From contig JAFRTJ010000039.1 of assembly GCA_017427185.1 (NCBI GenBank), positions 1 to 64,000 on the forward strand: a stretch of DNA of 64,000 nucleotides. The letters run 5' to 3'. The stretch comes from Bacteroidaceae bacterium (GTDB lineage: Bacteria > Bacteroidota > Bacteroidia > Bacteroidales > Bacteroidaceae). Position numbers and translations under genes: made by a program. Numbering within the stretch: the stretch's first letter is position 1; each line of letters begins with the position of its first letter. The notes below the pieces were generated by a model. It saw only the letters and a list, made by a program, of their open reading frames with translations, was not told the DNA's origin and ran no database searches. Positions 24,353 to 32,681 of the stretch are shown here, piece after piece.

Positions 24353-25429
24353 ATGTTGCAAGCAAGTCGACGAGAGGCAAACGAATTGTACACCCTTTTC
24401 CATCTGTTGGCAGAGGGGAAAGTATCAATGGGCGATGCTCAGGGAAATCCTGCGAGGGAGGTTCCCATAGCGTTCGTAAGGCGTCAGGAACACGATGGCC
24501 CCCGTCATTATTTAATAGGTGAGACGGAGGTGCGCATTCAGGGGGCAGAGATGGACGTGAGGTATCCTCGCGAGGACTTCGCCATAGCTGCCAAGTTCTT
24601 GTTGCAAGAGCTTCAGAAGAATGAGGAAGTACTGCAGATAGATGATTTGGAAAGGTTTCTGGATGCCCTGAAAATCTATGACATGGAAGCTCGCACGGAG
24701 GATCGAACAGACTTGCATGTGGCTCTCTGGAACTCGAAGAATTCGCTGATGGGATTGAGAATCCAAAGCAGGCTTTGCGGTTATCAGCCCCTGCTGGACG
24801 GCGGACGTACTGCCAACCTGAAGTGGGAACAGACGGGTATGCGCTTTTCTGCTCCAGCAGTAAAGAAAATCAACAGCACGGAGCATCCTGAGAATGTGGC
24901 TGAGGTGGCTCGTCGCATCCTTTATATTCAAAGCTTGGGAGGAATCCTGAAATACAACGATGTGGCTGACAAGATATTCCGTAGCAACCTGCTGATGCTG
25001 GACACCAATCTGCCTCGCATCTTGGGGACGATGGTGATGTCGCTCCATCTGGATGACACGTCGAGGTTGGATGAATTGGTGAAAGTGCTGGAGGAGAAGA
25101 ATCCGTTGAAACTGAAGGATGAATTGGTGCATAAGCACGGCATTTATGAATACAAAGTCCGGCAGTTCCTGCTCGCGTCAGCATGGGGAATGAGACCTGG
25201 AAAAATCTTTACGGGACGTGCTTCTTCCATTGGCGGTTACCTGATGGTGGGGCAGCAGGGAGATGTCCTTCTCTATAGTCGACAGGATGAGCAGACCTTC
25301 AGCGATTATCTCTTAACCCATACGCGACTGGAAAAGAGCTTGCCAGATGATGACAAGTATGGCTATTTGGAACGTGAGAATGGTGCGTACTATTTGAAAC
25401 TGAATGTGAAACTTGGTTTTAGGAAATAA
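24353..25429 (+). CDS. HpaII-family type II restriction endonuclease (apparently orphan)
   Basis: The start at 24353 gives 358 residues; an in-frame ATG at 24332 sits inside the -7 box. The N-terminus NELYTLFHLLAEGKVSMGDA, the centre DLHVALWNSKNSLMGLRIQS followed by LLDGGRTANLKWEQTG, and the end IGGYLMVGQQGDVLLYS through YYLKLNVKLGF match my memory of the HpaII family (CCGG-cutting type II enzymes). In many relatives the central motif ends Ile-Lys-Ser; here it is IQS (137-139), which could affect activity. No cytosine-C5 methyltransferase lies in the window. The family call is from recall, not from a search. Confidence 0.72.
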   Translation: MLQASRREANELYTLFHLLAEGKVSMGDAQGNPAREVPIAFVRRQEHDGPRHYLIGETEVRIQGAEMDVRYPREDFAIAAKFLLQELQKNEEVLQIDDLERFLDALKIYDMEARTEDRTDLHVALWNSKNSLMGLRIQSRLCGYQPLLDGGRTANLKWEQTGMRFSAPAVKKINSTEHPENVAEVARRILYIQSLGGILKYNDVADKIFRSNLLMLDTNLPRILGTMVMSLHLDDTSRLDELVKVLEEKNPLKLKDELVHKHGIYEYKVRQFLLASAWGMRPGKIFTGRASSIGGYLMVGQQGDVLLYSRQDEQTFSDYLLTHTRLEKSLPDDDKYGYLERENGAYYLKLNVKLGFRK

Positions 25430-25493
25430 GTGGATATTCAATTCTTGCCTTTATTTCATTGGGGAGAAAATACTCAAAGACAAGAAAAATGTG

Positions 25494-25501
25494 TAAATTT
25501 G
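25494..25501 (+). promoter_or_regulatory. Promoter -7 box of the serine hydrolase gene
   Basis: TAAATTTG lies 36 nt before the ATG at 25537. No -33 TTTG is seen at the expected distance. Confidence 0.45.
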
Positions 25502-25536
25502 TGCTGATTAGAATCAAAACAACAAAATTATCTCAG

Positions 25537-26628
25537 ATGAAGAAGATTGTATTGACGGCTTTGCTCTGCCTCTTGGTCGTGAACATCGAGGCTCGTGAAG
25601 TGTTGGTGGACATCGTGTCACAGGCCACTCCCACAGAGGATTGGAAAAAGGAAGGGGCTCTTCCTCGCAAGAAACCTTCCAAGTTGATGAAAGCAGCCTT
25701 CCAGTCCTATTTGACTGCTGCAAAAGAAGGAGGAATAGACCTGCACAGCGTGATGGTCCTCCAGCATGGTAAAGTGCTGGAAGAGAAGTGGATGGGAGAA
25801 GGTGCTCCTGACAAGCCACACGCGCTGCATAGCGTGAGCAAGACCTTTACCTCGACAGCTGTGGGACTTTGTATCGACGAGGGCTACCTTAAACTCGATG
25901 ACCGTGTGGTCTCTTTCTTCCCTGATAAGGTGCCCAACAATCCTTCTGAGAATCTGCTGAAGATGACGGTTCGTGATTTGTTGACAATGAATTGCGGTCA
26001 CGACGTTGAACCAAGAGGAGCCCGCAACACCCCTGGAGCCGACTGGGTGAAGGAATTCTTGGCTCACCCCGTTCCTCACGTGCCAGGCACTTGGTACTGC
26101 TATAACAGCATGGGTACCTACATGTTGTCGGCCATCGTGCAAAAGGTAACAGGTTTGACCTTGTTGGAATATCTGACCCCTCGTCTCTTTGAGCCGCTTG
26201 CCATCGAAGGTGTTCATTGGGATGAGAGTCCTCAAGGTATCAATTGTGGTGGCTGGGGATTGTATTTGAAGACTGAAGACCTAGCAAAGATGGGACAGCT
26301 TCTCCTGCAAAAAGGAAAATGGAAAGGTAAACAACTTCTTCCAGAAAAATGGGTGGAGGAAGCATCGAAAAAGCAAGTAATCAGCGCTCCAGCAGGGCAG
26401 AAACAAATCGAGGGGGAAGACCCTACGAGCGATTGGCGCCAAGGATATGGATATCAGATGTGGCGTTGTCGACACAATTGTTTTCGTGCCGATGGAGCAT
26501 ACGGTCAGTATATCATCGTGATGCCAGATCAGGACGCAGTAGTTGTAAACACGGCTCAGGTGGGTGACATGCAGAAAGAAATCAACCTCATTTGGGATTA
26601 TCTACTGCCTGTACTGAATAAAAGATAG
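25537..26628 (+). CDS. Exported serine hydrolase of the class C beta-lactamase/esterase fold
   Basis: The start at 25537 gives 363 residues with a signal peptide (MKKIVLTALLCLLVVNIEA). The nucleophile motif is SVSK (S99, K102), the second motif is YNS (from Y189), and GAYGQYIIVMP near the C-terminus occupies the third (HxG-like) position. This is the beta-lactamase-related / D-aminopeptidase / esterase EstB group. Most such proteins act on peptides or esters rather than as drug-resistance beta-lactamases, so resistance should not be assumed. It stands alone between the HpaII-like gene and ilvD. Confidence 0.85.
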   Translation: MKKIVLTALLCLLVVNIEAREVLVDIVSQATPTEDWKKEGALPRKKPSKLMKAAFQSYLTAAKEGGIDLHSVMVLQHGKVLEEKWMGEGAPDKPHALHSVSKTFTSTAVGLCIDEGYLKLDDRVVSFFPDKVPNNPSENLLKMTVRDLLTMNCGHDVEPRGARNTPGADWVKEFLAHPVPHVPGTWYCYNSMGTYMLSAIVQKVTGLTLLEYLTPRLFEPLAIEGVHWDESPQGINCGGWGLYLKTEDLAKMGQLLLQKGKWKGKQLLPEKWVEEASKKQVISAPAGQKQIEGEDPTSDWRQGYGYQMWRCRHNCFRADGAYGQYIIVMPDQDAVVVNTAQVGDMQKEINLIWDYLLPVLNKR

Positions 26629-26745
26629 TGTTCTGCTTTTGTCTGGATTATTCTATCTCTTACTTTTTGTTTGAAACCTTTCTGCTGTATTTCGTGAAGA
26701 ATATGAAACAAAATGGGCAGAAAGGATAAATAATTGTAGCTTTTC

Positions 26746-26777
26746 TTTGGAAAAGTGTAGGGAAATCCATACTTTTG
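26746..26777 (+). promoter_or_regulatory. ilvD-operon promoter
   Basis: TTTG (26746-26749), a 20-nt spacer and TACTTTTG (26770-26777) form a complete Bacteroidetes promoter 43 nt before the ilvD ATG. No leader peptide rich in Leu, Ile or Val codons is seen. Confidence 0.8.
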
Positions 26778-26820
26778 CAATTCAATTCATTAAGGTAAAA
26801 GATATAAACGGAAGACAGAT

Positions 26821-28623
26821 ATGAAACATCAACTGAGAAGTTCTGTGTGTACGGAGGGTCGCCGTATGGCGGGAGCCCGTGCATTGTGGGTGGCAAACGG
26901 TATGAAACGCAATCAGTTCGGTAAGCCCATCATTGCCATTGTGAACTCCTTCACTCAATTTGTTCCTGGTCACACTCATTTGCATGAGGCAGGCCAAATA
27001 GTAAAGGCAGAGATAGAGCGAATGGGTTGCTATGCAGCTGAATTCAACACGATAGCCATAGATGATGGTATCGCTATGGGGCATGACGGCATGCTCTATT
27101 CGCTCCCCAGTCGAGACATCATTGCCGACAGCGTAGAATACATGTGTAACGCTCACAAGGCAGATGCCATGATTTGTATCTCGAATTGCGACAAGATAAC
27201 TCCTGGAATGCTGATGGCTGCCATGCGACTCAACATCCCTGCGGTCTTTGTAAGTGGAGGACCAATGGAAGCTGGCAAGTACAAGGGCGAGAACTTGGAC
27301 TTGATTGCTGCTATGGTGAAAGGAGCTGACCCCACGGTGAGTGATGAAGAGTTAGCAGAAGTGGAGGACAGGGCTTGTCCAGGGTGTGGTTGCTGTAGCG
27401 GAATGTTTACAGCCAACAGCATGAATAATCTTACTGAAGCAATCGGTCTTTCCTTGCCTGGTAACGGAACCATTTTGGCAACCCACGTCAATCGTGTGGA
27501 GCTTATGAAGGAGGCTGCTCGCCAGATTGTTAAAAACGCATTGGCTTATTATGAGGAGGGAGATGAGAGCGTGTTGCCTCGCAGTATTGCTACCCGTCAG
27601 GCATTCCTTAACGCTATGACGCTGGATATCGCTATGGGAGCCAGTACCAATACCGTATTACATCTTCTCGCCGTAGCCCAAGAGGCAGGAGTGGATTTCA
27701 CAATGGCCGATATAGATATGTTGAGCCGTAAGACTCCTTTTCTATGTAAATTGGCTCCCAATAGCCAAAAGTATTCTGTGCAAGAATGTGGACGTGCAGG
27801 AGGTATGTTGAACCTGTTGGGTGAATTGGCAAAAGGTGGACTTATTGATACCAGCGTCAAGCGTGTGAATGGTCGTACGCTGGAAGAGGACATCCAGAAA
27901 TATAGTATTTTGAAGGCTGAGGTAGACCCTGAGGCCAAACGTATTTATTCAAGTGCTCCTGCAGGTGTTTTCTGCAATAAACTGGGCGTCCAGAACACAA
28001 TGTATGAGACGTTGGATACGGATCGTGAGAAAGGATGTATCCGTGATATTGAGCATGCCTACACAAAGGATGGCGGTATGGCTATCCTCTTTGGCAACAT
28101 TGCTCAAGATGGTTGTGTAGTAAAGACTGCTGGTGTGGACGAAAGCATCTGGAAGTTCAGTGGACCTGCTGTTGTCTTTGACTCTCAGGAAGATGCCTGT
28201 GAAGGGATCCTGGGCGGTAAGGTAAAGAAAGGTGACGTGGTAGTCATCACTCACGAAGGTCCTAAGGGTGGTCCTGGCATGCAGGAAATGCTTTATCCTA
28301 CCTCGTACATCAAGAGCATGCACATGGGTAAGGAATGTGCTCTGATTACTGATGGCCGTTTCAGTGGCGGAACGAGTGGTCTGAGCATCGGCCATGTGAG
28401 TCCTGAGGCCGCAAGTGGAGGCAATATAGGAAAGATTGTAGATGGTGATATTATCGACATTGATATCCCCAACCGATCCATTAATGTCCGCCTGAGTGAC
28501 GAGGAATTGGCAATACGTCCTCAGCAACCTCTCAAGCGTGATCGTGTCGTGAGCAAGGCACTGAAAGCCTATGCCCAAAGTGTGAGCAGTGCAGATAAGG
28601 GAGGAGTAAGGATTATAGAATAG
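26821..28623 (+). CDS. ilvD: Dihydroxy-acid dehydratase
   Basis: This 600-residue enzyme dehydrates 2,3-dihydroxy-isovalerate and 2,3-dihydroxy-3-methylvalerate in valine and isoleucine synthesis. Iron-sulfur ligands lie in [10 protein letters not shown] (C123) and [16 protein letters not shown] (C186-C192 region). The opening [19 protein letters not shown] and the C-terminal [19 protein letters not shown] are diagnostic. It is first of the run ilvD-ilvB-ilvN-thioesterase, separated from ilvB by 112 nt, with its own strong promoter. Confidence 0.97.
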   Translation: MKHQLRSSVCTEGRRMAGARALWVANGMKRNQFGKPIIAIVNSFTQFVPGHTHLHEAGQIVKAEIERMGCYAAEFNTIAIDDGIAMGHDGMLYSLPSRDIIADSVEYMCNAHKADAMICISNCDKITPGMLMAAMRLNIPAVFVSGGPMEAGKYKGENLDLIAAMVKGADPTVSDEELAEVEDRACPGCGCCSGMFTANSMNNLTEAIGLSLPGNGTILATHVNRVELMKEAARQIVKNALAYYEEGDESVLPRSIATRQAFLNAMTLDIAMGASTNTVLHLLAVAQEAGVDFTMADIDMLSRKTPFLCKLAPNSQKYSVQECGRAGGMLNLLGELAKGGLIDTSVKRVNGRTLEEDIQKYSILKAEVDPEAKRIYSSAPAGVFCNKLGVQNTMYETLDTDREKGCIRDIEHAYTKDGGMAILFGNIAQDGCVVKTAGVDESIWKFSGPAVVFDSQEDACEGILGGKVKKGDVVVITHEGPKGGPGMQEMLYPTSYIKSMHMGKECALITDGRFSGGTSGLSIGHVSPEAASGGNIGKIVDGDIIDIDIPNRSINVRLSDEELAIRPQQPLKRDRVVSKALKAYAQSVSSADKGGVRIIE

Positions 28624-28735
28624 TTTGTCCCCTTTCGTCCCTCTCCTCTGACTATCCTGGATGGGGTAAAGGATTCTGTGGCGGACTGGTGAACAGGAAA
28701 TAAAAGAAATCGAGAAATACAGTGAACCAAAGATA

Positions 28736-30499
28736 ATGAATACAACCAACGATAAGAAAGCAGCAGATTCTGTCCTTTCTTCAAAAAAAGGACAAAACGA
28801 GGGTTCCGTACGCATCACGGGTGCTGAAGCATTGATGCGCTCGCTCGAGCATGAGGGAGTGGAAACTCTTTTCGGGTATCCAGGTGGTGCTATCATGCCT
28901 ACCTATGACGCACTTTATGACTATAGGGATGTTTTCCATCACGTTCTTGTACGCCACGAACAGGGAGCTGTTCATGCTGCCCAAGGGTATGCAAGGGTCA
29001 GCGGAAAGGTGGGTTGTGCTATTGTGACCAGTGGTCCTGGAGCAATGAATACAATCACAGGTGTGGCTGATGCTATGATAGATTCTACTCCTATCGTAGT
29101 CATTTGTGGACAGGTAGGTGCAGCCATGTTGGGAACAGACGCTTTCCAAGAGGTTGATGTAATCGGTGTGACGCAGCCTATCACCAAATGGAGTTATCAG
29201 ATTCGTCGTGCGGAGGATATCTCTTGGGCTGTGAGCAGAGCATTTTTCATTGCGCGTAGTGGCCGACCTGGTCCCGTCGTGCTGGATTTCACTAAGAATG
29301 CTCAGACGGCATTGGTGGATTACGAACCTACGCACGTCGACTTTATCCGTAGCTACAGACCTGTGCAGATTCCTTCCGAGGAAACAATAGCCGAAGCAGC
29401 TCGCATGATAAACGCGAGTGTGAAACCCTTTGTCTTGGTAGGGCAAGGTGTGGAGTTGGGCAATGCCCGTCAGGAACTGGTAGAGTTTCTAGAGAAGGCT
29501 CAGATGCCTGCAGGCTTTACCTTGTTGGGTCTTTCTGCCTTACCTTCCGATCATCCTCTCAACATGGGTATGCTTGGTATGCATGGCAATTTGGGACCTA
29601 ACGTGATGACGAATCAGTGCGATCTGCTGATTGCTGTCGGAATGAGGTTCGATGACCGTGTTACAGGTAGTTTGGCGACTTATGCCCGTCAGGCTAAGAT
29701 TATCCACTTCGACATAGATCCCAGTGAGATTGACAAAAACGTAAAAGTTGACCTGGCTGTTGTTGGAGATTGTAAGCAGACGTTGCCTCGTGTGACAGAA
29801 TTGCTGGACAAGGCTACCCATAAGGCTTGGATTGAAGGATTTCGGCCCTATGCTGAGAAGGAAATGCAGAAAGTCATCGAGCCTGCCATTCATCCCACTG
29901 AAGGTCCCCTGCTGATGGGTGAAGTGGTGCGTGCTGTGAGCGAAGCCACTGAAAACAAGGCTATTCTGGTGACCGACGTAGGGCAGAACCAGATGTTCGG
30001 CTGTCGCTATTTCAAGTTTACCGAAGGGCGTAGTGTAGTGACTAGTGGTGGATGTGGTACGATGGGCTTTGGCTTGCCTGCTGGTATTGGAGCCACATTT
30101 GGTGCTCCTGAGCGTACGGTATGTGTTTTCTGTGGTGATGGAGGTTTGCAGATGACGATCCAGGAACTGGGTACCATCATGGAACAGAAAGCACCTGTGA
30201 AAATAATTCTTTTGAACAACAATTTCTTGGGCAATGTGAGACAGTGGCAATATATGTTTTTCAGGAAACGCTACTCTTTCACTCCCATGTTGAACCCTGA
30301 CTATGAACAAATAGCCAGTGCGTATGGTATCGCGTCGCGAACGGTGACGGAACGTGTTGACTTGAACGATGCAATACGTCAGATGTTGGAGACTGATGGG
30401 CCCTTCCTGTTGCAGTGTGCTGTGAAGGAGGAGGACAACGTACTTCCCATGACACCTCCTGGTGCCAATGTGGATGAAATGTTACTGGAAGTAAAGTAA
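28736..30499 (+). CDS. ilvB: Acetolactate synthase, large (catalytic) subunit
   Basis: This 587-residue ThDP- and FAD-dependent enzyme condenses two pyruvates, or pyruvate with 2-ketobutyrate. The activating Glu is in VRHEQGAVHAAQGYAR. The ThDP-binding GDG...NN motif is CGDGGLQM through LLNNNFLGNVRQW. The N-terminal 20 or so residues are a low-complexity extension before ITGAEALMRSLEHEGV. It is 4 nt upstream of ilvN, so the holoenzyme subunits are expressed together. Confidence 0.97.
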   Translation: MNTTNDKKAADSVLSSKKGQNEGSVRITGAEALMRSLEHEGVETLFGYPGGAIMPTYDALYDYRDVFHHVLVRHEQGAVHAAQGYARVSGKVGCAIVTSGPGAMNTITGVADAMIDSTPIVVICGQVGAAMLGTDAFQEVDVIGVTQPITKWSYQIRRAEDISWAVSRAFFIARSGRPGPVVLDFTKNAQTALVDYEPTHVDFIRSYRPVQIPSEETIAEAARMINASVKPFVLVGQGVELGNARQELVEFLEKAQMPAGFTLLGLSALPSDHPLNMGMLGMHGNLGPNVMTNQCDLLIAVGMRFDDRVTGSLATYARQAKIIHFDIDPSEIDKNVKVDLAVVGDCKQTLPRVTELLDKATHKAWIEGFRPYAEKEMQKVIEPAIHPTEGPLLMGEVVRAVSEATENKAILVTDVGQNQMFGCRYFKFTEGRSVVTSGGCGTMGFGLPAGIGATFGAPERTVCVFCGDGGLQMTIQELGTIMEQKAPVKIILLNNNFLGNVRQWQYMFFRKRYSFTPMLNPDYEQIASAYGIASRTVTERVDLNDAIRQMLETDGPFLLQCAVKEEDNVLPMTPPGANVDEMLLEVK

Positions 30500-30503
30500 G
30501 GAC

Positions 30504-31190
30504 ATGGAAACAAACAAGAACTATGGAGCCGCTGAGTGCGGTGATTGCAACGAGTGCAATAAGTGCGACGAAAAGGCTACCCGCAATGAGATAAACAATG
30601 CTTACAGTGTGGCTGTTCCCAAGAAATCTGGCGAGGGTATGCTTCTGAGCCATGAGGGATTGACTCTTTATACCATGCTTATCTATAGTGAGAACTTTGC
30701 TGGTATATTGAATCAGATAACAGCCGTCTTTACGCGTCGGCAGGTAAACATTGAAAGTTTGAATGTCTGTGCCAGCAGTACGCCAGGAGTGCACAAGTAC
30801 ACAATTACTTGTTATTGTACTGAGGATATGGCTATCATGTTGACCAAGCAGATAGAGAAGAAAATAGATGTGCTACAGGCAAGCTATTTTGTGGATGAAG
30901 AGATCTTTATCATGGAAGCTTGTTTAATGAAGTTGAGCACTCCGAAGACGATGGAGAACCCTGAGGTGAGTCGCATCATCCGCTCGTTGGGAGCTCGTAT
31001 TGTGGAGGTGAATCCCACATACAGCATTCTGGAAAAGAAAGGTGGAACAGAAGATATTCTGCGTCTCTTTAACAGTTTGAACGAATTGGGTGTTGTGCTG
31101 CAATTTGTCCGTTCTGGTCGTATAGCGGTCACCAAAAGTACTATAGAGAAATTGGATCGCTATCTGGAGCAGAGGGAGAGCGAGAAGTAA
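30504..31190 (+). CDS. ilvN: Acetolactate synthase, small (regulatory) subunit with cysteine-cluster extension
   Basis: This 228-residue protein has an ACT domain (LTLYTMLIYSENFAGILNQI, then RRQVNIESLNVCAS) and the second IlvN domain (IVEVNPTYSILEKKGG) that transmit valine feedback to IlvB. Unusually, about 45 residues precede the ACT domain and contain CGDCNECNKC, that is C12, C15, C18 and C21 in a CxxCxxCxxC spacing that could hold a metal or Fe-S centre. The ATG at 30504 has AAGGA just upstream and is the preferred start. A second ATG at 30639, also with a GAGGG-like site, would make a conventional IlvN, so two forms are possible. Confidence 0.92.
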   Translation: METNKNYGAAECGDCNECNKCDEKATRNEINNAYSVAVPKKSGEGMLLSHEGLTLYTMLIYSENFAGILNQITAVFTRRQVNIESLNVCASSTPGVHKYTITCYCTEDMAIMLTKQIEKKIDVLQASYFVDEEIFIMEACLMKLSTPKTMENPEVSRIIRSLGARIVEVNPTYSILEKKGGTEDILRLFNSLNELGVVLQFVRSGRIAVTKSTIEKLDRYLEQRESEK

Positions 31191-31245
31191 GAATTGTTCC
31201 GATGCCAAGAACGTTTTCATAGTGAAGATTAATCAAAGGAACGGG

Positions 31246-32121
31246 ATGGATAAGGACAAAATCAGTAGTACCTTTTCGGAGCAGCCTATTGACTCCCTTA
31301 AATGTAGACGGGAAAATGATGAAATCCGATATGAAAAGATTGATAAGTATCCCGTCTATGTGGAGCCATTTCACGTAGATTTTACGGGGCGTATCTTTTT
31401 AGGTATCTTGGGCAATCATCTCTTGAATGCTGCAGGAAATCATTCGCAGAAGCGAGGGTGGGGGATGGGCGCCTTGAATGAGACGCATCACACGTGGGTG
31501 CTTTCGCGACTGAGCATCGAGATGACAGAGATGCCTCGCCAATACGAGCATGTGGAGATAAGAACGTGGGTGGAGAGCGTGATGAAGCTTTTCACAAACC
31601 GCAATTTCTCGATACTGCGGAGTGATGGAACCGTCTTGGGCTATGCACGAAGTGTGTGGGCAATGATAGACATGGGGACGCGCAAGCCTTGTGACCTGTT
31701 GAGTCTCTATGACGGGGATATTCTCAACTATGTGGTAACTCCCGAGGAGAACGTGTGTCCCATTGAAGGACATGGAAGGTTTCGTTTTCGCAACCCTGAG
31801 CTGGTGCGTATTGTCGAGACTTACTATAGTGATGTGGATATCAACGGCCATATCAACAGCATAAAGTACATTGAGCATATCCTTGACCTTTTCCCCAAGC
31901 AACGTTTTGAACAGCAAGGCATTCGGCGTTTTGAGATTGCTTATAAGAGTGAGGCTTACATGGGTGACCGTTTATACTTCTATATTCAGGCAACAGAGCC
32001 CGGCAGCCAGGATTCTGTTGATATAGAGGTACGCAAAGACGGGGTGGACGTCGTTTGCCAAGCACGCGTTACATTCCGTAGTGAATCCTGTGCGTTTGGT
32101 CTTGCAGCAGATTCGGTATGA
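31246..32121 (+). CDS. Acyl-ACP thioesterase (FatA/FatB-like)
   Basis: The ATG at 31246, 6 nt after AAAGGA, gives 291 residues; a GTG at 31222 is possible. Two hotdog domains are present: the first has YVEPFHVDFTGRIFLGILGN and WVLSRLSIEMTEMP, the second YSDVDINGHINSIKYIEHILD with the Asn-His expected near the active site. It releases fatty acids from acyl carrier protein. Its place right after ilvN is, as I recall, a conserved Bacteroidales arrangement and may link branched-chain keto acids to branched fatty-acid synthesis. It overlaps the next lipoprotein gene by 4 nt. Confidence 0.88.
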   Translation: MDKDKISSTFSEQPIDSLKCRRENDEIRYEKIDKYPVYVEPFHVDFTGRIFLGILGNHLLNAAGNHSQKRGWGMGALNETHHTWVLSRLSIEMTEMPRQYEHVEIRTWVESVMKLFTNRNFSILRSDGTVLGYARSVWAMIDMGTRKPCDLLSLYDGDILNYVVTPEENVCPIEGHGRFRFRNPELVRIVETYYSDVDINGHINSIKYIEHILDLFPKQRFEQQGIRRFEIAYKSEAYMGDRLYFYIQATEPGSQDSVDIEVRKDGVDVVCQARVTFRSESCAFGLAADSV

Positions 32122-32657
32122 TAAAGTTTTTGCACGTTATGCTGACTGTTACTGCATATGTTTCTTTGGTCTTGGGTTGCAGCAATGTGTCTGATAGTTT
32201 CTGTATCGAGCAAGACACAGATTCGACGTTTGTCTATTGCTCTCATGGCAGGCAAGGGAGAGTTGACCTTATGAGAGATTCTCTCTATCGTATATGCCAT
32301 TATGTGGCTGACTCGTTGGTAGACGTGTGGGCAATCCGTGATTCGGTTTATCAGTTTGATTGTGGTGATCTGGATAATGATTCTGTTCCTGAGATATTGG
32401 TGGGCGTGATATGTTCCACACGGTTTCGTCCAGAGTTGGATAAACGCATGTACATCTTTAAACTATATAAAGGAGAACTGATACGCCCGCTTTGGCTAGG
32501 CTCACGGGTTGGATTACCGCTTGATGACTTTCGAGTGGAACGTGACTCTGTGCCCCATATGGTTCATACATGGGAATGGAAATCCGACTCAACGCAAGTC
32601 GAAGCGATATATCGTCTGCAGGGTTTTGGTCTGAAATTTGTCACTTATTTGAATTAA
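32118..32657 (+). CDS. Lipoprotein of unknown function
   Basis: This 179-residue protein has a lipoprotein signal ending LVLGC (C21). I do not recognise the family. The mature part contains FDCGDLDNDSVPEILVGV, which resembles the Asp-rich Ca-binding loop of FG-GAP/VCBS repeats, and is otherwise a mixed beta-rich domain ending GFGLKFVTYLN. Its ATG overlaps the thioesterase stop by 4 nt, so it is translated from the ilv transcript, although it has no evident link to amino-acid synthesis. Confidence 0.7.
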   Translation: MIKFLHVMLTVTAYVSLVLGCSNVSDSFCIEQDTDSTFVYCSHGRQGRVDLMRDSLYRICHYVADSLVDVWAIRDSVYQFDCGDLDNDSVPEILVGVICSTRFRPELDKRMYIFKLYKGELIRPLWLGSRVGLPLDDFRVERDSVPHMVHTWEWKSDSTQVEAIYRLQGFGLKFVTYLN

Positions 32658-32681
32658 TGATAATCAAAAATATTTTTAGAA

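Noticed and set aside
25537..26628. Beta-lactam resistance gene.
   Set aside because: It has the beta-lactamase/esterase fold, but the motifs fit the broad serine-hydrolase group. Nothing in sequence or context supports drug resistance.
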